From IMG/VR virus record IMGVR_UViG_3300023235_000087, positions 1 to 31,142 of that record: a stretch of 31,142 bases of DNA; one strand, 5' to 3'. The notes under the pieces were generated by a model that saw only the letters and a list, made by a program, of their open reading frames with translations, was not told the DNA's origin and ran no database searches. Shown piece by piece: positions 10,945-19,168 of this stretch. The DNA comes from a virus. A program made the translations under genes and the position numbers. Positions within the stretch are counted from its first letter, which is position 1, and every line of letters begins with the position of its first letter.

Positions 10945-12465
10945 ATGAATAAGATACAGGCTAAGAAGTTGAAGGAGATTAGCGACATGACGACACAGGA
11001 GCGGAAGTATTTGTTATCTAAACCGGATAACTTTGGGTATTTCTTTACGTATTATTTTGTTGATTATGTGAATTATCCTTTTGCTGATTTTCATTATGAT
11101 ATGTTTAGTGACGCATCGGACTTAATTACTGGTGATATTAGAGAGGTGGCATGGATTATGTTTAGAGAGAGTGCGAAAAGTTCTATTGCTAAAGGGCTGT
11201 GTACTTTCCTTGCTGCAACTGCATCTAGGAATTACGTGAATGTTGATAGTTATAGTAAGGAGAATGCGGAGCGTATTTTATTTGATGTTGTTTTAGAATT
11301 TCAGACAAACAAGAAACTGATCCAGGATTTTGGGCAACTGTACAACGCACAGAAGCAGAGGAATCAGGAGGTGACGCAGAAACGTATTAGTAACTTTATT
11401 ACTAATAATGGTGTTCGTGTTGAGGCTCATTCTACACAGGAACCAGTGCGTGGGCGATTATCACGTCAATATCGTCCGGATTTCGTTATCTTGGATGATT
11501 TTGAGACTGATAAGACTGTTGTTAGTGAGGCTGTTACGAAGAGTATTCGAAACCACATTCAGGAGTTTCAAGGAGGTCTAGCCTCTAATGCTAGTGTTCT
11601 CTATCTTGGTAACTATATCTCTGAGTATTGTAATATCCAATGGTTGATTGACAAGGCGAAGGTGGATGATGGTATGAGGGTGAGGAATATGCCCGTTATG
11701 ATGGATGGTAAACCTACATGGCCGGGGAAGTATGTTCTGTTGGATTCTGACGTAGATAAGAGCATCCTAAACCCTAAGGTTTCTATTGAGACAATACGCA
11801 AAAGGTTATCATCCCCAGATGAGGGGGATCGGAGGTTCCAGTCAGAGATGATGAATCAACCTGTGGATTACGCTAATCAGATTTTCCAGAGAGAGATGTT
11901 CCAGTCTATATCTTGGGAGGATGTGAAACGGATGTCTACTTCATGCTATGTGACTATTGATACTGCTGTATCTCAGGAGCAGAAGGCTGATTTTACTGGT
12001 ATTACTATTAATTGGGTTAATGAACAGGGGATGTGGCATTTTAAATCATACAAAGCGAAAATCACACCGACAGAGGTGGTGGATTTGATATTTGGATTAC
12101 AGCAACAGTATAAGCCTGAGAAGATCGGTATTGAGAAGGGTATGTATACAAGTGTTATTAAACCTTTCTTACAGGAGGAGATGAGGAAGAGAAATATCTA
12201 TCCTTATATAGTGGAGGTGGACCATCAGAACAAAAAGAAGGAATCCAGGATCGAATGGTTGCTACCAAGGTACGAAAGTAACAGTATTTGGCACATTGAA
12301 GGGGAATGTAGTGACTTAGAGTCTGAATTATTGCGTCATCCGGCAAATGTGCATGATGATGTGGCTGATTCTGCGTGTATGCAGACACAAATTGCACAAA
12401 GAAGGTACTCAGAGGGGCTTGAAGAGCTAGAAGAGGACCCAATGTATTCAGAAATCGGCATATAA
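10945..12465 (+). CDS. Terminase large subunit
   Basis: A 506-aa packaging motor. The N-terminal ATPase has an atypical Walker A, FRESAKSS (73-80), lacking the usual glycines but keeping the K-S pair, and Walker B VILDD (181-185). The C-terminal RNase H-like nuclease has D339 in TIDTA, E397 in GIEKG and the HDDVADS acidic cluster (470-476). It cuts concatemeric DNA and pumps it through the portal. Length and domain order are normal. It starts one T after the upstream TAG with no ribosome-binding site. Codons are more T-ending than those of the capsid gene. Confidence 0.92.
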   Translation: MNKIQAKKLKEISDMTTQERKYLLSKPDNFGYFFTYYFVDYVNYPFADFHYDMFSDASDLITGDIREVAWIMFRESAKSSIAKGLCTFLAATASRNYVNVDSYSKENAERILFDVVLEFQTNKKLIQDFGQLYNAQKQRNQEVTQKRISNFITNNGVRVEAHSTQEPVRGRLSRQYRPDFVILDDFETDKTVVSEAVTKSIRNHIQEFQGGLASNASVLYLGNYISEYCNIQWLIDKAKVDDGMRVRNMPVMMDGKPTWPGKYVLLDSDVDKSILNPKVSIETIRKRLSSPDEGDRRFQSEMMNQPVDYANQIFQREMFQSISWEDVKRMSTSCYVTIDTAVSQEQKADFTGITINWVNEQGMWHFKSYKAKITPTEVVDLIFGLQQQYKPEKIGIEKGMYTSVIKPFLQEEMRKRNIYPYIVEVDHQNKKKESRIEWLLPRYESNSIWHIEGECSDLESELLRHPANVHDDVADSACMQTQIAQRRYSEGLEELEEDPMYSEIGI

Positions 12466-12475
12466 GTTAAAAAAG

Positions 12476-12484
12476 TGGTATAAT
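12476..12484 (+). promoter_or_regulatory. Extended -10 promoter before basic head protein
   Basis: TGG-TATAAT (12476-12484) is a perfect extended -10; no matching -35 is seen at 17 bp. It would boost transcription of the head genes from 12514, with a leader of about 23 nt. Confidence 0.5.
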
Positions 12485-12513
12485 ATTCATATTAATAGTA
12501 AATTTTTATATAT

Positions 12514-12927
12514 ATGCCCACAGGAAAAGGAACATATGGATCTAAAAGTGGTAGACCAGCGAAGAAGAAAAAGTCTCTTTTAACAAAAGCAAAAGCAAAG
12601 GTTACTAATACAGCAGCAAATATTTTATCAGCACCAGCGCAATTAGTATCTCGGAGACAGATTAGACAGTCAGGAGAGGACGCAAAAGCGATTAAACTAG
12701 CTAGAGCATACGATGACTCTCCTTCTATTAAGGCAGCAAAGGCCAGAACAGCAGCAGAGTTCGCCAAGGACAGAACTAAGAAGAGATCAGAAAAATTACG
12801 TAAGGCACATGTTAGAAAGAACAAAATAGTAAATTACAGAAAACCTTCTAAACTTAAATTAGAAAACGAAGCTAGACGACGGGCATTAGATAAGCGGATA
12901 GCAGCAAGAAAGAAGAAAAACAAATAG
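12514..12927 (+). CDS. Highly basic putative head protein (137 aa)
   Basis: 137 aa, extremely rich in Lys, Arg and Ala. It begins MPTGKGTYGSKSGRPAKKKK and ends in RRRALDKRIAARKKKNK, with little hydrophobic content. The N-terminal GKGTYGSK-GRPAKKK pattern recurs in small basic proteins encoded next to portal genes in other phages. It may be a DNA-associated virion protein or terminase/portal accessory. It sits between terminase and portal with a 3-nt gap to the portal ATG, and no Shine-Dalgarno. The exact role is inferred from charge and place only. Confidence 0.6.
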   Translation: MPTGKGTYGSKSGRPAKKKKSLLTKAKAKVTNTAANILSAPAQLVSRRQIRQSGEDAKAIKLARAYDDSPSIKAAKARTAAEFAKDRTKKRSEKLRKAHVRKNKIVNYRKPSKLKLENEARRRALDKRIAARKKKNK

Positions 12928-12930
12928 ACT

Positions 12931-14913
12931 ATGATAAGTAAAACAACTAGAGATAAAATAAAAGCCCAAGCCCAGTTTGAAATCGACTTTTCCCGAAAAC
13001 ATAAGCAGGGGAAAATATTTACATGGCAGAAGAATGAAGACCAGTATTATGCTGTGAAGACTAAGAGTGATGGCTCAAGAGCCAATGTAGAACTTGCGCG
13101 TATGCAGGAGTTTGTTAATACTCTGCTATCTAAGATTGATGCGGCACTGAAATTTACCTTTACTAAGAGGAAGGACGCACAAAGACAGAGGGTGGACAGG
13201 TTGAACTCTTTAAGAGAGTTTGATGCGAACAGGGATAACTGGGATCTGAAGGATCTTGTTGGAAAGAAACAATGTATTCTTTATGGACGAGCTATCTATG
13301 CTTATTCTGCTGATTCACACATGGGATATACACCGCATCTAGACAATGTGGATGTTTATGATTTCTTGGTTGATCCTTCTGGGGGAGGAATTGATTTGGA
13401 GAACGCGATGTTCATGGGGCGATATGGCGTTGTAAAGACTAAGAAGGACCTACAGGACAACAAGAATATGTATATTGCATCTGAAGTTAATGATTTGCTA
13501 CGAGGTGACGGTAACTCAGGCGAGACTACACAGGAGGAGACTAATAAAGAGAATCGAACATCTCTACAGAGAGTTGGTGATTCTGATAAGGAGATTGGTG
13601 ATCCTCAGAAATATAAGTTCTGGGAGTGGTATACAACATATGAAGGGGAGCGATACTACTTACTTCTATGTGAGCAGGGATCTAAAGCTATTAAGGTGGA
13701 GAAGCTTAAGGATGTATTTGCAAATGACATGTGGCCGTTCTGGACATATGCAGCATTTATGGATCTTACAGAGTTCTGGACTCCTTCACACGCTGACTAT
13801 GTTAGAGAAATCTTCATGGCACAGTCTGTGAACATCAATCAAATGCTTGATAATGCAGAGCAAATTAATAAACCACAAAAGATTGTTGATGTTACAGCAT
13901 TAGAGAACCTGGCTGACGTTAAGTATAAAAGAGGTGGTGGTGTGATTAGAACTAAGGGTGGTGTGGATGCACAGAAGGCTATCCAGTTCGTTCAGACTCC
14001 TTCTATCAATACACCAATACAGGTGTTTGATGTACTGGAAGCTATCCAGGAGAAAGCACTTGGTGTTACAGCCGGTGATAAGGGAGTAGCGGATCCAGAT
14101 GGAAAAGCTACTATTTACGAAGGAAACCAGGCTAATACAGCAAATAGATATGGTCTATTGAATAAATCATACGCATTCGGATATAGAAGATTTTCTGCTC
14201 TGTACGAGAATGGTGCGCGAGAACACTTGGTTAAGGCAGTAGCTGTGGACATTCTTGGTCCGGATGGAGTTGATGTTGTTATGATTAAAGGGAGTGATAT
14301 CTTCAAGAAGAATGATAAGTTTGGGATTATCGTTGAGGCTACAGACGCAGAGGCTCAGTTAGATCTTGCCAAGAAACGACAGAAAAATAATTTTCTTCAA
14401 GCTCAGATTCAAAACCCTGCGATTAATCAGACAAAGCTAACAGAGATGTCAGGTTTGATTGCTGGATTTTCTGATGAACAAATGAGAGAATTACTAGATG
14501 TATCTGATTTTGGAGATGCTAAATTAATGTCAGATGCGGAGAGGGATATTGAGAGAATCCTTGAGGGAGAAGATTTCCTACCTAATATGCGCGCTAATGC
14601 AGCATATAAGCAAAGATTTGTGGATTACTTCATTGATCATGAGGAAGACTTCAAACCAGAAACATTCTCAAGATTTACTCAATATATTGAGAGTCTGAAC
14701 CCTATTATCATCGCAAACACTGTTCGAGACTTAGAAGCAGAACAGTTGAAGGTACAGGCTGAACAGATGGCACTTGCTACAGATCCTAATGGAATGGTGC
14801 GAGGAGGTGACAATCCTTTGGATGGGGGGAATGGGAGCGCTCCACGTCCAAGACGGCAGATAGAGGAAACTCCTAGAGAAATTACAAGTAATAATATAAA
14901 TGGGAATGGATAA
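12931..14913 (+). CDS. Portal protein
   Basis: 660 aa, the size of podovirus-type portals. The first 250 residues carry an alpha/beta wing with YSADSHMGYTPHLDNVDVYD and FLVDPSGGG. Residues about 290-330 (REIFMAQSVNINQMLDNAEQ, then INKPQKIVDV) look like the stem and clip. The last 70 residues are low-complexity Gly/Pro/Asn. It forms the dodecameric channel at one capsid vertex through which terminase loads DNA. Position directly after terminase supports the call. The end overlaps the next gene by a few bases. Confidence 0.85.
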   Translation: MISKTTRDKIKAQAQFEIDFSRKHKQGKIFTWQKNEDQYYAVKTKSDGSRANVELARMQEFVNTLLSKIDAALKFTFTKRKDAQRQRVDRLNSLREFDANRDNWDLKDLVGKKQCILYGRAIYAYSADSHMGYTPHLDNVDVYDFLVDPSGGGIDLENAMFMGRYGVVKTKKDLQDNKNMYIASEVNDLLRGDGNSGETTQEETNKENRTSLQRVGDSDKEIGDPQKYKFWEWYTTYEGERYYLLLCEQGSKAIKVEKLKDVFANDMWPFWTYAAFMDLTEFWTPSHADYVREIFMAQSVNINQMLDNAEQINKPQKIVDVTALENLADVKYKRGGGVIRTKGGVDAQKAIQFVQTPSINTPIQVFDVLEAIQEKALGVTAGDKGVADPDGKATIYEGNQANTANRYGLLNKSYAFGYRRFSALYENGAREHLVKAVAVDILGPDGVDVVMIKGSDIFKKNDKFGIIVEATDAEAQLDLAKKRQKNNFLQAQIQNPAINQTKLTEMSGLIAGFSDEQMRELLDVSDFGDAKLMSDAERDIERILEGEDFLPNMRANAAYKQRFVDYFIDHEEDFKPETFSRFTQYIESLNPIIIANTVRDLEAEQLKVQAEQMALATDPNGMVRGGDNPLDGGNGSAPRPRRQIEETPREITSNNINGNG

Positions 14914-15289
14914 AATATACACGTACGAAGTATCAAAGACACACAAAAAAGACCCGTCTTTGTCAATCGTTAGAAAAAGTGGAATTACTGCAGAATTTAC
15001 TTTGCAGCAATTGATTAGTGAGCGTCTTACTATGGACAAAAGAGTTACAGAACTCGAAGGTCAGAAGAAAATTAATGACGCTATTGTTAAAAATATTGAA
15101 CAACACCATCCTGAAGTTATGAAAATGAGCGAGGAGGCTCGTCATTATGCTGCGATATACAATAAAGCTGTAACCGACCAGGAAAAGGTTAATGGAGTAT
15201 TGAAAGCTTATAAGAAAGCTTTGAAGGAAGATGACGAAGAGAAGAAGGTAATCGCTGACGTTGTTGGCTACACAGAATATGCCAAATAG
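14906..15289 (+). CDS. Coiled-coil hypothetical head-region protein (127 aa)
   Basis: 127 aa, helical and highly charged (SERLTMDKRVTELEGQKKIN; VLKAYKKALKEDDEEKK), likely a coiled coil. The frame also opens at 14900 (129 aa), and neither ATG has a ribosome-binding site. The start at 14906 gives the smaller overlap (8 bp) with the portal gene. Located between portal and scaffold, it may be an assembly or minor head factor. No family recognised. Confidence 0.6.
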   Translation: MDKIYTYEVSKTHKKDPSLSIVRKSGITAEFTLQQLISERLTMDKRVTELEGQKKINDAIVKNIEQHHPEVMKMSEEARHYAAIYNKAVTDQEKVNGVLKAYKKALKEDDEEKKVIADVVGYTEYAK

Positions 15290-15560
15290 CGAAAACGAAG
15301 AGATTAAGGACGATATTGCTGGTTTTAAAGAGATTAATGCTGTGGCTTTGTCTAAAGGGGGTAGGAAAATCATCTCAGGATTAAGAGAGGATATACTTTC
15401 TACAACTCAATCCTTGACTCGTAACTATAAGATAGCAACACATATGGAGCTTGTTGCTCTTTGTGCTGATTTGGACGCTAAATTGAGCGTCTACAATGTA
15501 CTGACTAATACACAGAAGAATATAGCAGCACTTGAAGATATTCTTGAGCTAGAAGAATAA
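15279..15560 (+). CDS. Helical hypothetical head-region protein (93 aa)
   Basis: 93 aa starting MPNSENEEIKDDIAG, mostly helical, with VALCADLDAKLSVYNVL in the middle and a Leu/Glu end. The ATG at 15279 overlaps the previous gene by 11 bp; an in-frame TTG at 15261 is less likely. A long hairpin begins about 10 nt after its stop, probably ending or processing this transcript. Function unknown. Confidence 0.6.
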   Translation: MPNSENEEIKDDIAGFKEINAVALSKGGRKIISGLREDILSTTQSLTRNYKIATHMELVALCADLDAKLSVYNVLTNTQKNIAALEDILELEE

Positions 15561-15570
15561 CACATCGTTG

Positions 15571-15629
15571 GGTGTGTCTTCTTCTTTATTTGGGTCCCCC
15601 ATTCGCCTGATTAAAGAAGAAGACACACC
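15571..15629 (+). terminator. Long perfect hairpin after head accessory genes
   Basis: GGTGTGTCTTCTTCTTTA (15571-15588) is the exact reverse complement of 15612-15629, giving an 18-bp stem with a 23-nt loop. There is no following T run, so it may be an RNase III-type processing site, a 3'-end protector or a terminator of unusual type. Confidence 0.6.
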
Positions 15630-15638
15630 TAGTGAGAA

Positions 15639-15667
15639 TTGTCATTAGGTAAGTTGTAGGGTATAAT
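15639..15667 (+). promoter_or_regulatory. Promoter of scaffold-capsid unit
   Basis: TTGTCA (15639-15644), 17 bp, TATAAT (15662-15667). It restarts transcription right after the long hairpin and should drive scaffold and capsid genes. Confidence 0.75.
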
Positions 15668-15680
15668 TATTAACAACGAA

Positions 15681-15724
15681 GATAAACTCGGTCAAGTTTA
15701 TCAGAGAGGCACTTACCTCTCTTT
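15681..15724 (+). promoter_or_regulatory. Two hairpins in scaffold mRNA leader
   Basis: GATAAACT (15681-15688) pairs with AGTTTATC (15695-15702). AGAGAGG (15703-15709) pairs with CCTCTCT (15716-15722). The stems abut with no gap and end 18 nt before the scaffold ATG. They may stabilise the 5' end of an abundant mRNA. Confidence 0.6.
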
Positions 15725-15740
15725 AATCAAAAAGGATATT

Positions 15741-16481
15741 ATGTTAAAAGAAGAAATTACTCAATCGGAAGAGGAAACAAAAACTCCGGACATAGCGGAA
15801 CCAGTAGTGGAAGCTGAAGCTCCTGCTGAGGAACCAAAAGAAGAGGTTACTATTAAGGATGTTGTTGGTGAACAACCAGAAACACCTAAACATAACTCTA
15901 AACCTGAATCAGTTCCTATTGATGTTTTTATAGACATGAAGAAAGAATTAAAAGAAGAGATCAGAAGCCTTAAAAAAGATTTTGACTCTAAAGGTTCAGT
16001 TACATCTGATCTAAATATGAGAGATTTAGCATCTAAGCATGATGTTAGTGAAGACCTTGTTGCTGATCTTGCAAACGCAATTGAAAGCAAGACTGTTGGA
16101 GCTTTTGAAGAAAGATTCAAAAGCATCGAAGCTAAAGATAAACAAAAGGATGTTAAAGCAGCTCTTGATAAACATTTTGCGGAAGCAATTGAAGAGATGC
16201 CAGAATATAAAGATATTGTGGCTCCTGATGTTATCAAATCATTAGCACTAAAAGCCGAGAACCAAGATAAGACATTTTCTCAACTTATCGAGGAGACATA
16301 TAGCAGAGCGATTACAGGGAAACGCACTGTGGAAAGTACAACACCCAGAGGAGGACAAGATCCTCAGACAGTTGATATCAAAAAAGCTCAGACTGATCCT
16401 GCTTACTTTAAAGAGGTAATGGCTGACCCAGATCTAAAAGCCCAATATAATGACGGCATAGAGAACAGAATCAACTTCTAA
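15741..16481 (+). CDS. Capsid scaffolding protein
   Basis: 246 aa. The acidic, Pro/Glu-rich N-terminus (EEETKTPDIAEPVVEAEAPA) leads into a long coiled coil (DVFIDMKKELKEEIRSLKKD) and a helical centre, with a polar C-terminus. This charge pattern, the size and the place directly before the major capsid gene are typical of scaffolds, which guide procapsid assembly and leave before packaging. AAGGA lies a few nt before the ATG, one of the rare Shine-Dalgarno-like signals here. A capsid protease is not seen nearby. Confidence 0.8.
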   Translation: MLKEEITQSEEETKTPDIAEPVVEAEAPAEEPKEEVTIKDVVGEQPETPKHNSKPESVPIDVFIDMKKELKEEIRSLKKDFDSKGSVTSDLNMRDLASKHDVSEDLVADLANAIESKTVGAFEERFKSIEAKDKQKDVKAALDKHFAEAIEEMPEYKDIVAPDVIKSLALKAENQDKTFSQLIEETYSRAITGKRTVESTTPRGGQDPQTVDIKKAQTDPAYFKEVMADPDLKAQYNDGIENRINF

Positions 16482-16496
16482 ACTTGAGAATGGGGT

Positions 16497-16502
16497 TATA
16501 AT
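16497..16502 (+). promoter_or_regulatory. Candidate -10 box before capsid gene
   Basis: TATAAT at 16497-16502, 14 nt before the ATG, with no recognisable -35 at standard spacing. It may give extra capsid transcription on top of the scaffold promoter. Confidence 0.35.
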
Positions 16503-16516
16503 AACCTTACAATAAA

Positions 16517-17713
16517 ATGGCATTAAATGACTTCCAAGAGAAGTATGATAATTCATACCAAGAAATTTTTCAAAAAACTCTTGTTTCAAAACCAATTGCG
16601 AACTCACGTTTCATGTCTGACCTAACTTTCGGAGAATCTCTAGAGCGATTTGCTTTCGACATCGACGCAGTTAAAGTTAGAAGTGTTACACGAGGAGCAG
16701 CTTCAACAATTGATACAGTTACTGATTCAACAGAGTTGATTCAAGTAAATATCGAGGAAGAAGCAACATTCCACCTTTCAGACGGTGAAATGACACAAGC
16801 GGGACCACTTAGTCCTGGAGAAGTTATCGGAGGAAAAGTAGCTAAAAAAGTAGCTATTAGTCTTGACGGTAAATTCTTTGACGAAGTTACAAACGCAGAT
16901 TACACATTTGATAATGGTGATCTTACAACACTAACATCTACAGGAACTGGTATTACTCTAAGTAATACAACTGTTCCTCAGATGGTTGCTCGAATGAGCG
17001 CTAAGCTAAAATACAGGAATCAAGTTGATTCAAGTAACATGGCTTTGGTTGTTGATTCTTATGCAGCATCAGATATTGAAGAATATCTAATGAGCAAGAA
17101 CATTGACATCGCAGCAGCAACATTTAAAAACGGATATGCAGGACCTGTTAAGGGTGCTAAAATGTATGTTTCTGAAAACCTAAAGTCTACAGCAACTCTT
17201 ACATTCACAGATGTGAACGTAGCAACAAAAACTGTGACTATCAACGGTGTAGTTTTCCTATCAAAAGCAACTCCAGCAGTAGCAGGAGATGTGGATGTGC
17301 ATGCTTCAACTGAAGAGGGAGCAGCTACAAACTATGCAGCAGCTATCAACAACTCTGAAAACCTAGACGCTTCAGAAGTTGGAACACTTTACTGCGAACT
17401 ATCAACAGCTGATCGTGCTGTTCTAGATAACGCACGAGTAGTAGCAACAGTAGACGGTGCAGCAATTAATATCACAGCTTCAGGACGACTTATCGTTGCA
17501 GAAGATGAAACTAACGCTTCATGGTCAACACCTATCCTTCACGCTTACTTCGGAAAGCATGGAGCAATCGACATGGTTACACAAGACGTGTCACCAGTTG
17601 ACGTGAGAAAAACTGCAGATCGAAGAGGATCAAACATCTTCTCATCATATCTTGCAGGTATCAAATCATTTGCCGATGGTACAAAACAATTCTTAGACGT
17701 ACACATTGTTTAA
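16517..17713 (+). CDS. Major capsid protein
   Basis: 398 aa, located after the scaffold and in the expected size range for an HK97-fold coat protein. The N-terminal 225 residues and the last 60 (HAYFGKHGAIDMVTQDVSPV; YLAGIKSFADGTKQF) form the coat core. Between them residues about 226-335 (TATLTFTDVNVATKTVTING, ..., NITASGRLIVAEDE) are beta-rich and look like an inserted Ig-like or decoration-type domain. Arg codons are mainly CGA and Gly codons GGA, marking high expression. Start has no Shine-Dalgarno. It is followed by stable hairpins and a homing endonuclease gene. Confidence 0.85.
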   Translation: MALNDFQEKYDNSYQEIFQKTLVSKPIANSRFMSDLTFGESLERFAFDIDAVKVRSVTRGAASTIDTVTDSTELIQVNIEEEATFHLSDGEMTQAGPLSPGEVIGGKVAKKVAISLDGKFFDEVTNADYTFDNGDLTTLTSTGTGITLSNTTVPQMVARMSAKLKYRNQVDSSNMALVVDSYAASDIEEYLMSKNIDIAAATFKNGYAGPVKGAKMYVSENLKSTATLTFTDVNVATKTVTINGVVFLSKATPAVAGDVDVHASTEEGAATNYAAAINNSENLDASEVGTLYCELSTADRAVLDNARVVATVDGAAINITASGRLIVAEDETNASWSTPILHAYFGKHGAIDMVTQDVSPVDVRKTADRRGSNIFSSYLAGIKSFADGTKQFLDVHIV

Positions 17714-17719
17714 AGATTA

Positions 17720-17773
17720 CCCAATAACCCCTTGTGGGTTGGGTGGAGAGGATGGTTAAGTCATCCCCTCCAC
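17720..17773 (+). terminator. Hairpins after capsid gene
   Basis: A GC-rich stem CCCA..ACCC / GGGTTGGG (17720-17743) is followed by GTGGAG-A-GGATG / CATCC-C-CTCCAC (17743-17773, loop GTTAAGT). There is no T run, so these more likely protect the capsid mRNA 3' end or slow polymerase than act as a classical terminator. Confidence 0.5.
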
Positions 17774-17815
17774 TCAGCCTAAAATGGTTGAATTAATAAA
17801 CTTAACTTATTAAAT

Positions 17816-18553
17816 ATGCAAATTACAAAACAATGCTTCACTTGTGAGGTTGAACATACACCAGAACACACAGCACTTAAACGCAATAAAAACTTCTTTT
17901 GCTCTAAGGAGTGTTACTGGAAATCTATACGCGGAGTCAAATTATCGAAAGAACATGCACAAAAGATTTCTGATGGACAGAGGGGTCGGGTGTCACCTAT
18001 GAAAGGAAAACACTTTAATCATAAAGATGCGACGAAAAGAAAGATTAGTATTGCCAATAAGGGCAAGATTCGCGCTCGAGGTAAATATGCTAATAATTGG
18101 AGGGGAGGAGTTACTTCCCAGAAGGATATCTGCCTAAAGTGTGGTCTTGAATATATAGGAATTGTAAATCGGAAGTTTTGTTCTAAGAAGTGTGCATTGC
18201 AATCTTCCCAGAGAACTGAGTCGATTATTAAGACAGGAAAGATTAATGGTAATATTTATACCGACCCTATAGACAGGATTATAGCGACTAAGTTTAGTGA
18301 CTATAGGAATGGTGCGAATAAACGAAACAAATCATTCGATATCAGTAAAGAACAATTTTCGGTTTTAACAAAAAAAGATTGTACTTATTGTGGGGATGAA
18401 TGTGCTATGGGTGTCGATAGGCTAGATTCAAAGATTGGGTATACTGTCGAGAACTCTGTACCCTGTTGCAAGCGCTGTAATTATGCAAAACACATTATGG
18501 ACCTCGATGAATTTAAGGTTCATATTGCTAAAATTTTTAATCATTTAATATAA
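17816..18553 (+). CDS. Free-standing HNH-type homing endonuclease
   Basis: 245 aa with a modular layout. N-terminal Cys pairs (CFTC at 7-10, CSKEC) are followed by a NUMOD3-like DNA-binding stretch (KLSKEHAQKISDGQRGR; GKHFNHKDATKRKISIANKG). A second CxxC finger (CLKCG, CSKKC) precedes a C-terminal nuclease CTYCGDE...GVDRLDSKIGYTVENSV, ending PCCKRCNYAKH. This nuclease form, with D-R-x-D and GYT-x-EN, is common in phage HNH homing enzymes, which cut a genome lacking the gene so that repair copies it in. It has moved in between the capsid and adaptor genes and has no structural role. Codon use is more AT-rich and less CGA-biased than the capsid gene. Confidence 0.85.
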   Translation: MQITKQCFTCEVEHTPEHTALKRNKNFFCSKECYWKSIRGVKLSKEHAQKISDGQRGRVSPMKGKHFNHKDATKRKISIANKGKIRARGKYANNWRGGVTSQKDICLKCGLEYIGIVNRKFCSKKCALQSSQRTESIIKTGKINGNIYTDPIDRIIATKFSDYRNGANKRNKSFDISKEQFSVLTKKDCTYCGDECAMGVDRLDSKIGYTVENSVPCCKRCNYAKHIMDLDEFKVHIAKIFNHLI

Positions 18554-18561
18554 AAACTATT

Positions 18562-19167
18562 ATGATGGGTGCCTCAACAATCGCAGACTTTGAACTCTTT
18601 ATGGACGACGGTACAGAACTGTCTACTACTGAGGAGTATCGACTATATAATAAAATCTATCACGAGGTATGTGATTCAAAGGACTGGGAATTTTTAAGGA
18701 AGGAATTTACTGGAACTTTAACAAGTGATTACGTTTTATTACCAGACGACTTTTCTCATGTGTTGATGAATCATAATGATGATAGATATGCTAATACTCC
18801 TGTTGTATATGTTGGTGCAAATCGTCAGCCGTATAAAATAATTTCTAAAGCTGATCGGTCTAACTATACTGATCAAGATGGTTTTTGCTTCGTTGATTTA
18901 AAGAATAGTAAAATAATCTTTACAAAGACTCCCACATCAACTGCAGTAGTGTTTGATTATCAGTTTGTTCCAGATGATGTAACTGAATCTACCGAACCAG
19001 TTATTCCTTCAAGGTTTGTTCCTGTAATTTATCATGGCATGTGTGCGGATGACTTTATCATTCAGCAATCTGATAAGGCTAAGTCTTATAGGAATCAAAA
19101 TGTTGCTCGATATAAGGATTACCATGATTCCCTGACAATGTGGAATAGTAAATTCGCTTCACTCTAA
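18562..19167 (+). CDS. Head-tail adaptor protein
   Basis: 201 aa with an N-terminal helical bundle (TEEYRLYNKIYHEVCDSKDW), a central beta region with YVLLPDDF, and a C-terminal helical part (VPVIYHGMCADDFIIQQSDK). It resembles adaptor proteins of short-tailed phages (the T7 gp11 or P22 gp4 role) that bind the portal ring and hold the tail nozzle. Placement between the capsid gene and the nozzle gene supports this. Starts ATG-ATG; the exact first Met is undecided. It ends one T before the nozzle ATG. Confidence 0.65.
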   Translation: MMGASTIADFELFMDDGTELSTTEEYRLYNKIYHEVCDSKDWEFLRKEFTGTLTSDYVLLPDDFSHVLMNHNDDRYANTPVVYVGANRQPYKIISKADRSNYTDQDGFCFVDLKNSKIIFTKTPTSTAVVFDYQFVPDDVTESTEPVIPSRFVPVIYHGMCADDFIIQQSDKAKSYRNQNVARYKDYHDSLTMWNSKFASL

Positions 19168-19168
19168 T

